From Hydrangea macrophylla (lineage: Eukaryota > Streptophyta > Magnoliopsida > Cornales > Hydrangeaceae): a stretch of 64,000 nt of DNA. Below are positions 19,006 to 31,185 of this stretch, piece by piece. The stretch lies in NCBI GenBank assembly GCA_033977485.1, contig CM066994.1, positions 83,948,871 through 84,012,870 on the forward strand, given 5' to 3'. The notes under the pieces are model-generated. The model did not search any database, was not told the DNA's origin, and worked only from the letters and a program-made list of their open reading frames with translations. The translations under genes were made by a program, and so were the position numbers. The stretch's first letter is position 1. Each line of letters starts with the position of its first letter.

Positions 19006-20257
19006 TGTTTGCTAGTAGTTATGCGCGGGCGTGCCAGAACCAAAAGTGGTTCAGTGTGTGCAAACTAATTTCCTATATGCTTGAGTCAGTGATACTCAAG
19101 GCTTTCAGATCTGACTTCTAAACTAAACAATTGTGTGCGGCGAGTAGGAAAGTACCCTCACCAGAAATCCCTTGGCAGTACTGAAGCGCACAAGCCAAAT
19201 AGTGTATGAGATTACCAAGTAACCAATCACAAACGATTAATAAAATACAGATTTTATTAATTGTTTGGAAAATACAACCAAAGAACAGATTCAGAACAGG
19301 CTCTGATCGTTCGTGAGAATGAAAACAGTAAAAGAAAAATAACAAAAGAGGGTAGACCTATTTGCTATGAATGCAGGAAGAACATAAAAGTTTGAATGCT
19401 TTTGAATGCTGTTGAATGCTTTGTTGAATGCTATTTTCGAAAGTGACGCGGAGTCCCTTGATAACTTGGGCTGCCTCCATATTTATAGCGGCCATGATTG
19501 AATTCTGATTAGGAAAGGACTCCTTAGCTTGCGCCTTAAGCTATGTAATTGATTGGTTAATCAGCAGAAGCCTTCCTTATCTTTTACCCTTGCCTTATCA
19601 TTATCTTGATTTGAAACAATCCCACCATCTCAGGGATCATCTCGTCTAAATCCAGCTGTTAGTGATAAGATTCTTTCCCAAACGGACTCGGATTTCCCCA
19701 AATCTGGAGTGACGTCACAAATGGCAGCTGTTACCAGAACCGCCTTACCTCCATTCCCATCGGCCTCATGACTGTGACTGAAGACTCATCGGACTTATGT
19801 AACGTCTTGTCATGTCTTTATGCCCGATAGCATCTTTCCAAGCGCTCACATCCGATCGGGCTCTTCCTACCCACCTTTATCACTTTCCGTATGTATGGTG
19901 TCCGATCGTCAGTACATTCATGTTCCCTAACTCCCCATCGGGCTCCCATTCTGACGAATGCCCGATGAAGTCCTCCATTCCCAGTATTCAATCGGTCTCC
20001 AACGTATGTCCTTGCTCCATTACTTCCACCATTGATGCCCGATAGACCAATGCGGGTCTGATGCTGCCTATCGGGCTCCATCCCATGGAACATCCGGGTT
20101 GCCTTCTCTAAACTTCTGGTGACGCTTCCCCTAAGCCCGATGTCATCATTTACTCCGGACCAACCGGCGTCTGAAATGCCCATTCCCGACTATCTCTAGG
20201 CCCATATCCTCATATCAATCGGGCTAGAAAACCTTTGGCGGTTTTTAGGTGCAAACA
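19006..20257 (-). repeat. 3' LTR of the Tat element
   Basis: It runs TGTTTGCTAGTAGTTATGCG to TTAGGTGCAAACA on the plus strand and has the same length as the 5' LTR. It carries the TATA box (CTATAAATAT, minus strand, about 19478-19488) and a run of GCCCGAT/ATCGGGC words between 19780 and 20225. Short open frames at 19118-20183 are duplicated in the other LTR and are not genes. Confidence 0.93.
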
Positions 20258-20275
20258 ATTGCCCCCCAAAAGGTC
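20258..20275 (-). other. Polypurine tract of the Tat element
   Basis: On the minus strand CCTTTTGGGGGGCAAT directly precedes the 3' LTR, the expected place for the plus-strand primer. Confidence 0.8.
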
Positions 20276-20404
20276 ATATCAAACGTCCCGCCCTTGGTTG
20301 ATGTGACATTTTAAATTTCTTAACTCGCCACGCGTCGAGCACGCAGCAATTTGTCAGATTATGGAGAATCCCACCAGTCACTCCACATTTAATGTGCCAT
20401 GATG

Positions 20405-20545
20405 GCGTCGTGCCTTTAAATTTCACCCAACTTTCGAAACTCCCCACATCCTATTGGCATTCTCTCTCTTTCTATTCCTTAAGCATAACACAGAGCTTCT
20501 CTCTCTAGAACCTCCATCTTTTTCGACGACCCATTTCTTCAATAG
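20405..20545 (+). promoter_or_regulatory. Putative promoter and leader of the antisense gene
   Basis: The 288 bases between the LTR and the antisense start codon contain CCTTTAAATTT (about 20412, a weak TATA-like site) and CTATTGGCAT (an inverted CCAAT). A CT-rich leader (TTCTCTCTCTTTC) typical of plant 5' untranslated regions follows. Transcription could instead start in the LTR. No stronger promoter is visible. Confidence 0.35.
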
Positions 20546-23500
20546 ATGGCTCCTAAGACTGCTCCGGCCACCACTAAAGGCAAGAAAACCTTCGTTGATG
20601 CTCCTCCACCACAAAACCGATGCAGGGAGGTTAGGGCTTTGGCCAAAGCTCACACCGCTGACATATCCACAGAGTACCTCACCCCCTATAGTTCCTCCGA
20701 TGGTTCTCCCGTTGCCCCGGCCTTAGGCGCGGCGTTTCTTGGCCACCCTCCGGCGGCATTTCTTCCTTTCTTTTCTCCCGTAGGAAACGAAGAATTCCTA
20801 CAAGTCCCTGCACACTGGGGTAAGGCCCAGACTGCTAACCAGCCAATTCGAGGATGGCCGTCCCCTGCCGCTGATTGGGACAAGTGGGTAACTAGGGTTT
20901 CGGCCTCTAAGGCCGCTGTCTGGAAGCAAACGGGCATTCACGACGCCATACTACTAAGTCGGTCAAGAATAGAGATAGACCGACCTCTTCTTCTCTCTGC
21001 TTTACTCTTCTGGTCCTCATCTTGCAATGACTTTCTTTTCCGTTGCGGACCAATGGCTCCCACCGTCAAAGACATCAGCTACCTGCTCGGCCTCCATCCC
21101 CATGGCCCAGAGATCATCCCTGGGCTTGACGTTGGGGCGGCCAGCTTTGCCTATCCTCAACAAGAAGTTGTACGGGACGGGGCCGTTTTTCATAGGCCGA
21201 TTATAGTCTTTGGAGGCTTTCTTTCTGCTTGCATTGGGGCAGACGATACGGAGGTGTCCGACGCAGAACATACTGCCTTCATCATCTACTGGCTCAATAA
21301 ATATCTCTTCTGCTCAGCCAGCCAAGCCATCACTAAAGAATACACAACCTTGGCCTTGGCTCTTGCATCGGGACAGCCGTTGGCCATGGCTACGCTGGTC
21401 TGGGCGCACCTGGTCAGAGGTATAAAGGATTTTGTCCATTCAGGCTTCAGTGCTGGTGGGAGCCCGATGTGGATACTCCAATTGTGGCTTTATTCCTACT
21501 TTCCCGAATTCCAACCCACCATCAGCCAATTGGCCGATGTGCCTATCTCCGCCGTTCAGTTTATGAACGTAGCTCCCTCTTCACACTCTTTCGAAGAGTG
21601 TTTTACTTTCTTTTACCAGGGTTGCTCCCCTCGGGATGTCAATCTCTTCACCCCATTCTTTTCTCTTCAATTCTCTTCTTTTCTTCAGCTTTCCAATAAC
21701 CCTTCCAACTGGGGTTCGGGTACCCAGTCTACTTATAATGAAATCTTTTCTAGCTACTTAGTAGCTAGAGACATTATTTTTAGCCCAAGCATCCCATCGG
21801 CCAACAATAAATGCGGGGCCGAGTACTACTTCGCTCCTCTATATGCCCGCCAATTCGGGCTTACACAACTCGTGCCCGTCCCCCCTGGCATCACGGTCAA
21901 CGTTGACTGGGTTGAACGCGGCCTTATTGTTAATGACGGGCAAGTGAAGAAAATAAAAGAGAGGTCCGACCGGCTGAAGGCTGTATTTAACTTCACCCCC
22001 TTCTCTGCCCGGCCCATGGTGTCAGACGAGTTCACCCAGTGGTGGGGTGAACGGGCACGTCATATATTTTCACGCACCGTGGCTGCAGCCCTTACGGCCT
22101 TTACTGCTTCTCCGGCCATTGAGGCCGACGCTCCAGTTCCAACAGCCGCTCCAATCAGGCGCAAACAAGTCGCCAAGAGACCGGCTCGCCAACCAACTCC
22201 GGGCAGGGGTCCGTCTAAAAAGAAACAAAAAACAACAACGGCCTCTGTTCAGGTTTGCTCTTCCCTTTGCTTTGTTGATTAAGCCCGAATTCCTTTCATT
22301 CAGTATTAATCATTATGTTCTATCTTAACAGCTTGCTGACGAAGACTCGGGAGAGGATCCACTTCCAAATCCCGCTCAGACTCTTCCTCCAACTATCCCT
22401 ACATCACCGGCCTCCACAACGGCTTATCTAGAGCGAGTGGCCGTACGGGTGATGCCACTTCACATCGTGCCTCCTCTAACTCCTTCAAGCGGAGACGAGG
22501 ACCTTGCTGCCTCCATCCAAACTCCGGAGCAAGTCGTCCTCTCTTCCAGTACTGAGGACTTGGCCGATGCTGGAGTTACCGTCGAAGCTGCTGCGGACGA
22601 GGTAGACCAAGCCGTCCCTGTTGAAATTGAAGCTTCCACCGGACAAGAAGAAACTACCCCGGCCATCGGATCTCCTGTTCCCACAATAATAGAACCAGTA
22701 GTGGCCGAGGTCAGTCCTCCTGAGCCTTCCGCCATCGAGGCCGGTGATGTCTCGGGCTCAGTCTCAGAAACTGAAATCCTGCAGGCAACGACGGCTTCTA
22801 TGACCCCCGAGGTGGAAACCGGCCACCCTTCTTCTTCTCAACCAGGATCCTCTCAGCCTAGTGAGGCCGATATCCGCGAAGCGCTCTCGGCCTCCCTTAG
22901 TCCTCAGACCCAGGTATCACACCCTATCGCAAAGTACCTTCTTTCTTAAACTTGTATCATTTTTCAAAGACCATTTCTGACCGTATTTCTATTGAACAGG
23001 TCGACCCCACAGGTCCAGTGCCCATCATCCCTTTCAACAATTTTTTCTCGGGCCTGGACCTAGGAGCTTTTGACCTTGGCCCCCTCGAGCCCGAAGCAGT
23101 CTCACCTTCCATCCTTCAACAAGCCAAGGACCTGCTCTTCGGGCTTGCTGACCAAGAACTTTCCAATCTTCCTGCTGCGGCTGACGTTGACACCGCTTTG
23201 AACACCCTCATGGCCGATCCTTCTCTTTCAGACGGGCAGCTATCATTACTCGTGGAGATCAAAGAAAGACTTCCTAGCGTCCGTCTTATGGATAGAACGG
23301 CCTCGAAGATTCAAGCGAATGCAGAACTTCATTTAGGCTCCCGTCAGAAAGCATTGAAGTTCTTGGAAGGGGCCAGAGCCAAGTTTGAAGCGGGAAAGGC
23401 CTCCCGTGCTCAGGTTCTAGCCAGGGGTACTTGGCTGCAGAACCGAATTGCTGTACTGAAAACTCAACTCGCCCAATGTGAGGCCGAGGTTGTTACCAAC

Positions 23501-23701
23501 AACGCCTCCATTGGGAAAATTGATGAGGCATTATCTTTACTTGGTGGCGACGCCCAGAAGTGCAACGATCAACTACAAACCAGCGTCCCCATATCTCGGG
23601 CTTGGGCCCAAAAGCTAGAGAGGGCCAAGAGGGACCGGTCTGGAGCCGTCAAGACCTGGGAAGACTTGAAGGCTAAGCTTAGGAATTTTGAGTCGGCCTA
23701 G
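20546..23701 (+). CDS. Plant mobile domain protein, three exons, antisense in Tat element
   Basis: Exons 20546-22252, 22332-22913 and 23000-23701 join in phase 0 and encode about 996 residues. ATG has good context (AATAGATGGCT) with an in-frame TAG directly before it. Residues about 90-500 look like a plant mobile domain (aminotransferase-like, PF10536): WDKWVTRVS, FWSSSCNDFLF, then CGPMAPTVKDISYLLGL near residue 168, and a long Trp/Phe-rich helical region. Exon 2 is a Ser/Thr/Pro/Glu-rich linker. Exon 3 ends in about 140 residues of charged helix, probably coiled coil. PMD proteins of the MAIN/MAIL type act in the nucleus in gene and transposon silencing; related domains ride in several transposon groups. 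The role here is unknown. It converges with pol, ending 89 bases from the pol end, and has no internal stop. Confidence 0.85.
22253..22331 (+). other. Intron 1 of the antisense gene
   Basis: 79 bp, GTTTGC…TTAACAG. Without removal the frame ends at 22282. The exon 2 frame is open upstream to the acceptor, and both junctions fall between codons. Confidence 0.8.
22914..22999 (+). other. Intron 2 of the antisense gene
   Basis: 86 bp, GTATCA…GAACAG with a pyrimidine-rich 3' half. Retention gives a stop at about 22947. Splicing joins CAG to GTC in frame. Confidence 0.8.
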
Positions 23702-23789
23702 AGGCCGACTCCTCTTTTGTACTTATTTTTATTCATATACATTTGTAAGTAAGCTGTGCTCAGCCTTATCAATACAAACAACATTTTTG
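23702..23789 (+). terminator. Convergent spacer with likely 3' ends
   Basis: 88 bases separate the stop codons of the antisense gene and of pol. T-rich TTGTACTTATTTTTATTCA and TTGTAAGTAAGCTGTG resemble plant polyadenylation regions for the plus-strand gene, but no canonical AATAAA is present. Confidence 0.35.
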
Positions 23790-24398
23790 TTACTCGGGCT
23801 CAGGGTCGTAATTAATGAGTTGGTCGTATTCTAACCCTGGATTTGGTTTATAGTTCAAATCAATAGTTTCCCACAGAGTAGGGTAATAAGACTTCAAGTA
23901 TTGACCGTTTATTAATCTAGGATGAATACCACCATCCATATCCCGCAGTCTGTAAGCACCACCATTCTTGACTTGATGTATAATGAACGGACCCTCCCAG
24001 TTGACCGACCATTTACCGTACCGATTATCCTTGTCCCCAATAGGTAAAACGGCCTTCCATACCAAGTCCTCTGTACTAAAAGACTTCGCTTTTACCCTCT
24101 TGTTATAAGCTCGGGCAGCCCGCTGCTTCTGCACTTTTAACGAGTCTAAGGCCATGAGCCTCGTTTCATCAAGTCCTTCCAACTCAGCTATCATAGCCTC
24201 TGTGTACTCTGCGGGCTCAAGCTGGTTCTGTAAAGCTCTCCTGGCCGATCGGACGGTGACTTCCATTGGTAACATAGCGTCGTGCCCGTAAGTTAACATG
24301 AATGGTGTGACTCCGGTACTGGACCTCTTAGACGTCCGATAGGCCCATAGTGCCTCAGACAACAACTTGTCCCACTCTCTAGGGTTCTCATCGATCAT
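23790..24398 (-). pseudogene. Tat pol, C-terminal integrase part after a frameshift
   Basis: This frame continues the integrase beyond the catalytic glutamate. REWDKLLSEALWAYRTSKR, then STGVTPFMLTYG, is the usual integrase core end, followed by a basic DNA-binding tail with GPFIIHQVKNGGAYRLRDMDG. The preceding frame stops about 24395 just after NKILKGIR. A one- or two-base shift near 24395-24400 therefore separates the two segments. No chromodomain is present, as expected for Tat elements. Confidence 0.9.
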
Positions 24399-27325
24399 CT
24401 GATCCCCTTAAGGATCTTGTTGGTTGACTCGGCCTGACCGTTAGCTTGAGCATAGTATGGGGTAGAATTGATAATTTTAATCCCTCTGCTCTCCGCAAAA
24501 GTGGTTGTCTCGGCCCCTGTGAACACAGACCCTTGGTCGGCCGTTATGGTTTCTGGCAGGCCGAATCGATGTATGATGTGTTCTTCAATGAATTTTATCA
24601 CGGTGGCCTGGGTCACCGTTTTACATGGTATGGCCTCGGCCCACTTAGTGAAGTAATCCGTCGCCACTATAATGAAACAGTGTTGGCCTGATGATGGTGG
24701 CAGGACTTTGCCAATTAGATCCATAGCCCATCCCCTGAACGGCCATGGTTTTATTATTGGTTGGAGCTCCTTAGCCGGTACATGCTGGAACGGGCCATGC
24801 TTCTGACACGCTTGGCATCCCTTTGCATAGTTGATACAATCCCTCAGCATACCTGGCCAATAATAGTTATACCTTCTCAGCAACCATTTCATTTTTGTAC
24901 CGGCCTGATGAGCCCCACAGATCCCTTCATGCACTTCGGCCATAACCTGCATAGCCTGTTTCTTGCCTAAACACCTCAAAATCACGTCGTCACCGATGGG
25001 CTTTTTAAACAATTCTCCATTAAGTATCACAAATCGGACTACGAATAATCTAACTTTCCGGTCTGCCCTGACATTTGGGTGATTCAGGTACTCGATGATA
25101 GGCCTTCTCCAGTCGTCGTCCTCCATTAAGACTGAATTAGTGCTAGTATACCAACCTCTCTTTGCAACTGAAGGTAACAGTCGGACATGAACCGTGATAA
25201 CTTGGTCTTCTAAAGCCTTTGTAGAAGACGAGGCCGATCCTGTCTTAGCTAGCTTATCGGCCTCGGTATTCGTAGACCTAGGGATATAACTCACGCTAAT
25301 ATCATCAAACTCGTCCATGAGCTGCGTGGCGACAGAGTGAAACGGGCATAATTCCCAACTTTTTATCTGGAACTCTCCTGATATCTGCCCGATCACCAGC
25401 CCTGAGTCTCCCTTTATGTGTACGGACGATGCTCCCAACTCAAGGAGTATCTCTAGTCCGATAATTAATGCTTCGTATTCGGCCTGGTTGTTTATGCACT
25501 TGAAATCGAGCCGAAATGACATTTTTGTCTTCTTATACTTGGGTGATACAATGACCACACCTGCCCCAGCACCCTCTGCGCTTTTGGACCCATCAAAGAT
25601 CAATGTCCATGGGACCAAGGAAGTGTTTAGTACTTTAGGTGCTGGTAGCAACTCTCCCAGATCAGTTGGATCTGGGTGATCAGCCAAGAAATTGGCTATA
25701 GCCTGGCCTTTAACCGATTGCTGTGATCGGTATTGGATGGCAAATTCCATCAGGGCCAAGGTCCATTTTCCAATTCGGCCTCTCATGATTGGTCTTGACA
25801 GCATATATTTTATCACATCGGTTTGACATATAATATAAGTAGAAACGGGCAACATATACGTTCTTAACTTTTGTGATGAAAAATACAATGCCAAGCATAA
25901 TTTCTCAATCGGCGCATAGCGCTGCTCGATTGGAGTTAATATTCTGCTTAAGTAATAAGCGGCTTGTTCATTTCCTTGCTCATTATCCTGAGCTAACATA
26001 CTTCCTATAGAGCAGTCAGAAGCCGATATATACAATTTAAGGTACCTACCCTTCTTGGGTGGCATTAAAACTGGGGAAGTTGACAAATATTGCTTAATTC
26101 CCTCAAAGGCCTGTTGATGGCTGTCTTCCCACTTGAATTCTTCGTCGGTCTTGATCTTCAATAATGGGGTCCATACTTGGGTCTTTCCTGCACAGTTGGA
26201 TATGAATCTTCTCAGGAAATTAATCTGCCCAAGCAGCCTTTGAAGCTCTTTCTTATTGGCTGGTGGCTTTGCTGCCTGTATTGCCCGAGCCTTGTTCTTG
26301 TCCACCTCTATCCCTCTCTGATGCACCAGGAATCCTAAGAAGTTCCCTGCCGAGACGCCGAAAGCACATTTGAGAGGGTTCATTTTTAGTTTGTGAGCCC
26401 TCATTCTTTCAAATGCCTTTTCTAAGTCTCTCAAGTGATCGGCGTTGTCGCTCGATTTTACCACCACATCATCAATGTAAACCTCCATGAAATGCCCGAT
26501 CATATCATGGAAGATTGAATTCATCGCCCTCTGATATGTGGCTCCAGCGTTCTTTAGTCCGAAAGGCATGACAACCCATTCAAAAGTTCCAATTGCCCCC
26601 GGGCACCGGAAAGCTGTCTTCGGGACGTCCTGCTCAGCGATGTAAATCTGGTTGTACCCTGAGTGCCCGTCCATAAAGGACAAAATTTTATGTTTGGCGG
26701 CCGAATCAATCAATTGATCGGCCATGGGCATAGGGTACTCGTCTTTTGGGGTAGCTAGGTTTAGATTTCTGAAATCAATACAGACTCTCAGCTTACCATT
26801 TTTCTTTACCACTGGGACTACATTTGATACCCATTCCACGTACCTGGCTGTCCGAATGAAGCCAGCTCCCAAAAGTCTCTCAATTTCTTCTTTCACCTTC
26901 ATCGTGACTTCAGGCGACATGCGCCGTGGGAGCTGTTTGAACGGCCTAAAACCCGGCTTAATTGGCAATCGGTGCTCCACCACTTCTCTGGATAGTCCGG
27001 GCATCTCATCGTAATCCCAAGCAAAGCAATCCTTGTATTTGTGTAAGAGAGCAATGATCTCGGCCTGGAACCGCGGTTCGAGCACTTGACTCACATAAGT
27101 GGGTTTGTGCTCTCCTTCATTGCCCAGGTTGATCTCCAATAGTGGATCCTGCACGTCGGCCTTCAAGTCATCAAGCTTGGCTGTGGCCGTTTCGAGTTCA
27201 TCCATTTGAATCTCTTCCTCTATTGGCATTTCTTCTTCATAGATACAATCGGCCAGATTAATCATTCCGTCCACAGGGCCGATCTCTAATCTCCTATCGG
27301 CCAGATATGCGCACCATCTGGCCAT
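24395..27325 (-). pseudogene. Tat pol: reverse transcriptase, two RNase H domains, integrase
   Basis: This polyprotein copies and integrates the element. In the 976-residue frame the reverse transcriptase occupies about 80-400, with FRNLNLATPKDEYPMP near 190 and the active-site YIDD near 283. The Gypsy RNase H lies at about 430-550. A second, archaeal-type RNase H (IFDGSKSAEGAGAGVVI, AEYEALIIGL) lies at about 572-697. The integrase zinc region with HE…H…CQACQK is at about 798-842, and the catalytic Asp, Asp, Glu lie near 868, 930 and 966. The dual RNase H is diagnostic of the Tat lineage. ATG follows a stop and a hairpin; the gag frame ends 32 bases upstream in a different frame. The frame breaks near 24395, so this copy is inactive. 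Confidence 0.93.
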
Positions 27326-27344
27326 GCTGGCCTTGAGGGCCAGC
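27326..27344 (-). promoter_or_regulatory. Hairpin between gag-protease stop and pol start
   Basis: GCTGGCC CTCAA GGCCAGC on the minus strand gives a perfect 7-bp stem and 5-nt loop. It ends exactly at the pol ATG. The gag stop (TGA) is 15 bases before it and a TAG in the pol frame lies immediately before the stem. It may influence how ribosomes reach pol, but this is inference. Confidence 0.45.
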
Positions 27345-27356
27345 TATCTTTTAACT

Positions 27357-30300
27357 TCAATTGGTCGTGGATCCATCGGAGTCTTCTTGTTCATTAATCT
27401 CTATCGGTCTTGACTCTTCTGTCCGACTGAGATTGTGATAACCGAACTTTAAGTTTGGCAGAATTTCTTTACGGAATGTGGCTGCATTTGGTCTGCCCAG
27501 TTTGCCGCATCCTAGTAATTTGACAGGTCCGATATCATCTTCGTATAATACTGCATCGGCTGTCTGCACTCGGGCAACGAATGGCTTTGTATCGGCCCCA
27601 ACCACCTCCACTTCGTCATCTCTCCAAAAAATCAACAATTGATGGAGAGTGGAAGGGATGCAGTAATTGGGATGGATCCAATCACGGCCAAGCAACGCGT
27701 TGTACGCGGCCGATGTCTCAACAATGAAAAAGGCTGTCATGGCCGTTTGGGTTCCAACAGTCAGCTCAAGAGGCAAGATGCCCTTTGTCTTAGATGGTGT
27801 GCCCGTGAAGCTCTGAACATTCATCTCGGTCGGAATCAGTTCTGACTCAGATTTTTGAAGAATCCTCAGCATTATTTGGGGCATGATGTTGATGGTAGAT
27901 CCCCCATCGATCAATATTCTATTCACGGGGATCCCCTCAATGTGACCCTTTACGTACAACGGCTTCAGGTGTTGAGACATTTGATAGGTAGGTTTTTCGA
28001 AAACCACCTTGACTGGTCCCGCTAGTTTCAACCCTTCTTCAGTTTGGATCCCTTTCGGCCTCAAGATGGTTATCTTAGGCCGATCGGTTTGTATATCGGT
28101 AGCATCCACGTTCTTGATCGTAGCCTCTACCACCTTGGGTCTGACGGTTTCTCCACCACCCCAACATAAACTTTCTATTACCGCCGACTCCTTGGTCTGG
28201 CCTTCTATTACGTCACCTTCTATGGCCGTTGGCTGATCCGGTTTGGCCATGAATGACATGGGAAGAGTAAACACCATGTTTGAGGATAGACTTTTCGGGA
28301 TTGTTCCGAATTGAATTAGTGTATCATCCTCATCTTCATAATCATCGGCCTCCTCCATTGGATGGGCCGATGGCTCACACTTCTTTTCTTGTTCAAAAAG
28401 TTTCTTTAAGCGCTCTGTTGCATGCATCGCCCCTTTGCCCGCTTTCTTGTCGAAAACGGGCTCATCTTCTTCCATGGCCGTTATCTGTTTGCCGGCCTTA
28501 TGCTGAGGGGACCTTGGAGGATTCTGGACGTGACCCTTCGACTGCTGCCGTTCCCTCTCGGCCTGTCTCAGCCTCTGATACCTCCTCTTCTGAGACTTGC
28601 TGTATTGAGGCATCACTGGAAATTTTGGATGCTCAGCTCTATACCATCTCCCATCACTCACTCTTGGTGGGAGTATCATTCGGGAGCGAATGTCCGATGC
28701 TGCAACCCTTTGTGAGGCACTCATTGTGGGTCGTGATCGATATTGCCTTCCTTCCATATGACTCGAGCTAGGCATACCGCTTGCTGCCGGCGGCTTCGGC
28801 TTCCACTCGGGCTTTACGCGTCCCTGTTTGGGCAAGGAAAGCCTCTCATGCACGGATCTTCTCGGGATGTACTCTCGTCGTTCCTCAACTCTAGGCCTCT
28901 TGCTTGGGCTGGAGGCCCCTTTCTTGATATCGGCCTTGCACCTCGGACACAGGCCTTGTTCTATCAGCTCTAGTTGGTGTCGTAAATTTGCGATCAAATT
29001 ATCTGTGGTTGATCGGGCTACCTCGACCTCAGCCTTTTGTTCTGCTTCCTTGTGTTCCTGGTATGTCCTCTGAAGCTCGTGAATAGTCACCTTCGGCCTA
29101 TCAGTTCCCGAAACGGCAATTTGCTTCCCTTCCCTTTGCTTTGGGACCTTCTCGCTATCGGTCAAGTCTATCTTGACCCTTGGCCGTGTCAGCTTAGTCA
29201 AATCGGGCACTACCATATTGGTTCCAGTGATCTGTGGGAACGGATTCGCATCAACTCCCATAGCTTTGTCTGAAAATTTGAACACTCCTTTCTCCACGTT
29301 CTCCTGTATCACATTACGAAAAACAACGCAGTTATTAGTGGAGTGTTTCCAGGAATTATGCCACTTACAATATTCCTTATTTTTTATGTCATCGGCCTTG
29401 GGGATCCGATGACCTTCACCTAGCCTAATCACTTTTTCAGCCAAAAGGGCGTCAAAAATCTGATCGGCCATTGTTATGTCAAATGTGTAATTTTTTCCTG
29501 CCTCGAACGTCATTTTTTTAGCAGCGGCGTTATTATTGACAGGTTTGTTCAAGGCATTACACACAATAGGCCGCTTAGAGATTAGTTCGGCCATGTCGAT
29601 TTCTGCCTCGAGGTCACAATCTGCTAGATGGACCTCGTAGTTGGGATCTTTGTAATATGTTCCCTTAGAAGAATTCTTCTTTTCCTGTTCATCAAGTAGG
29701 ATACGCTCGTAACGGGCGGCCCTTGAAGCTAGCTCGAATAAATCACGAAAATCAGTCCCTTCGAACTTTTTGCGAAGCTCGAAAGACATTCCGCCCATAG
29801 CCATCTTTGCGTATTCTTCCTCGGGCAATATTGTCTTACATCTGTACTTAGCCTTCCTGAATCGGGCTATATATGTTTCAACGGTCTCTCCCACTAGTTG
29901 GAGCATCCTAGACAGATCTGCCAACGATATCTCAGGCTCAGTCCTATAAAACTGCCCATGAAACAATTCCTCCATTGCTGGCCAGTTTCGTACTGAATTG
30001 GCCGGGAGATTGACATACCACAAAAACGCTATGCCCGTGAGCGAGTTTGGGAACAACCTTAGTTTTAAAGGGTCGCTATTGCCTGCATGGCCGCACTGCA
30101 CAATGAATCGGCCTATGTGCTCTACCGTGGTATGCTCACTTTCCCCAGAAAATAGGGTAAAGTTCGGAACTTTATACCCTGGTGGGAAATTAACTTGGTC
30201 AATTTCAGGCGGGTAAGGCCGTCGGTATGTCGGCCTCTCCATCCTTCTCATGAACGGGCCAAACTCTTCGTGTATGGCCGCCACCAACTCCTCCCTGTAA

Positions 30301-30377
30301 TAGGCTGCGCAGCGGGTCGGGCATTCACCAAAGGGGGTGGTGGTTGCTATTGGTTGATATTGGCCTGACGAAGCCAA
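27357..30377 (-). pseudogene. Tat gag and protease, main frame
   Basis: This 1006-codon frame makes the capsid, nucleocapsid and protease. The Retrotrans_gag domain is at about residues 65-260: FTLFSGESEHTTVEHIGRF, LRLFPNSLTGIAFLWY, YIARFRKAKYRCK. A CX2HX4HX4C zinc motif (CKWHNSWKHSTNNC) lies near 337 and is characteristic of Tat gag. A long Lys/Arg/Pro-rich spacer follows. The aspartic protease has ILIDGGSTINIM near 822 and ALLGRDWIH near 900. The frame opens without a proper ATG (first codon listed is TTG). The N-terminal part is in another frame, so a one-base shift lies near 30350-30385. Confidence 0.92.
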
Positions 30378-31171
30378 AAATCATCATTATTCCTTTGCCC
30401 CCCAGCAGCGTTACCTGGGGGCATTTGTTGGCCGTTTACCTCTGGGTTACGACCAATCGTTGCAATTACTTCAGGCTGAGCCCCAGTTACCGGGGTTATT
30501 AGTGGAGGTGGCAACTGTTGATTATTATTGATCTGGTGGGTCCAAAACCCGCCATTGTTTCTTTGCCCCCCAGCAGCGCGAACTAGAGGTGGTGTATGGT
30601 CGAACTGGGTTTCAACACGGCCTCCTGTCTGGACAAAGCTTGGCGTCGCCGATCCACTGGGATCGGTGACCGTTACGCCACTAGCCGTTTCGTTATGTAA
30701 TTCGGGCTTCTTGGCCGAGATGTTACCCTCCCTTAGGTTTGGACAAACATAGAGTGGGTCCTTTGGTTTGTCGGACTCAAGCGGCGTGCCAGAGCCCGAT
30801 CCCGAGCCTGAGGCTGATCCCGAGGCCTTTTGGTTGTTATTGGCCTCAAGAACAGCGCAAAGCTGTTGTATCTGAGTAGCCAGGGCGTCCAGCTTCACGT
30901 GGGTAACCCTAGTCTCCATGACCAACTCAGACTGTTCCCGGCGTATATCGGCAGTTTACCTGACCACATTGTTGAGATCTGCCATTGACCCTATCAAGGT
31001 ATTATAGTCCTGCCTCAAGGGATCAACGGTGGCTCTCATGGTTTTCGAGATTGCTTCGATAGTAACGCCACCGTCGTCCGGAGAATGACCAGTGCTTTCC
31101 TCCATAGGTGGATCAACGGCAGACTCGTCTTGGCCGTTTTTGCTGATCTGCTTATCCCTCTTTGGCGACAT
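30347..31171 (-). pseudogene. Tat gag N-terminus with in-frame stop
   Basis: The gag start is ATG at 31171 (MSPKRDKQISKNGQD), 36 bases inside the 5' LTR edge. The frame meets TAA at 30956-30958. It then continues in the same frame through METRVTHVKLDALATQIQQL to 30347. There it gives way to the main gag frame. It is low complexity, Gln/Asn/Gly/Ser-rich, with a repeated AAGGQRNN(G/D)(G/D)FW motif about 50 residues apart. The TAA may be a C-to-T decay of CAA, or alternatively part of a spliced leader, since AG|GTAA is present. Confidence 0.85.
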
Positions 31172-31185
31172 GACTTGACACTATG

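Noticed and set aside
19118..19345. Cys/Leu-rich small protein on the minus strand, duplicated at 31320-31547
   Set aside because: Both copies are in the two LTRs of the Tat element; the duplication reflects LTR identity.
28280..28771. 163-codon plus-strand frame
   Set aside because: It is the antisense shadow of gag-protease. No family pattern, and the minus strand is clearly coding.
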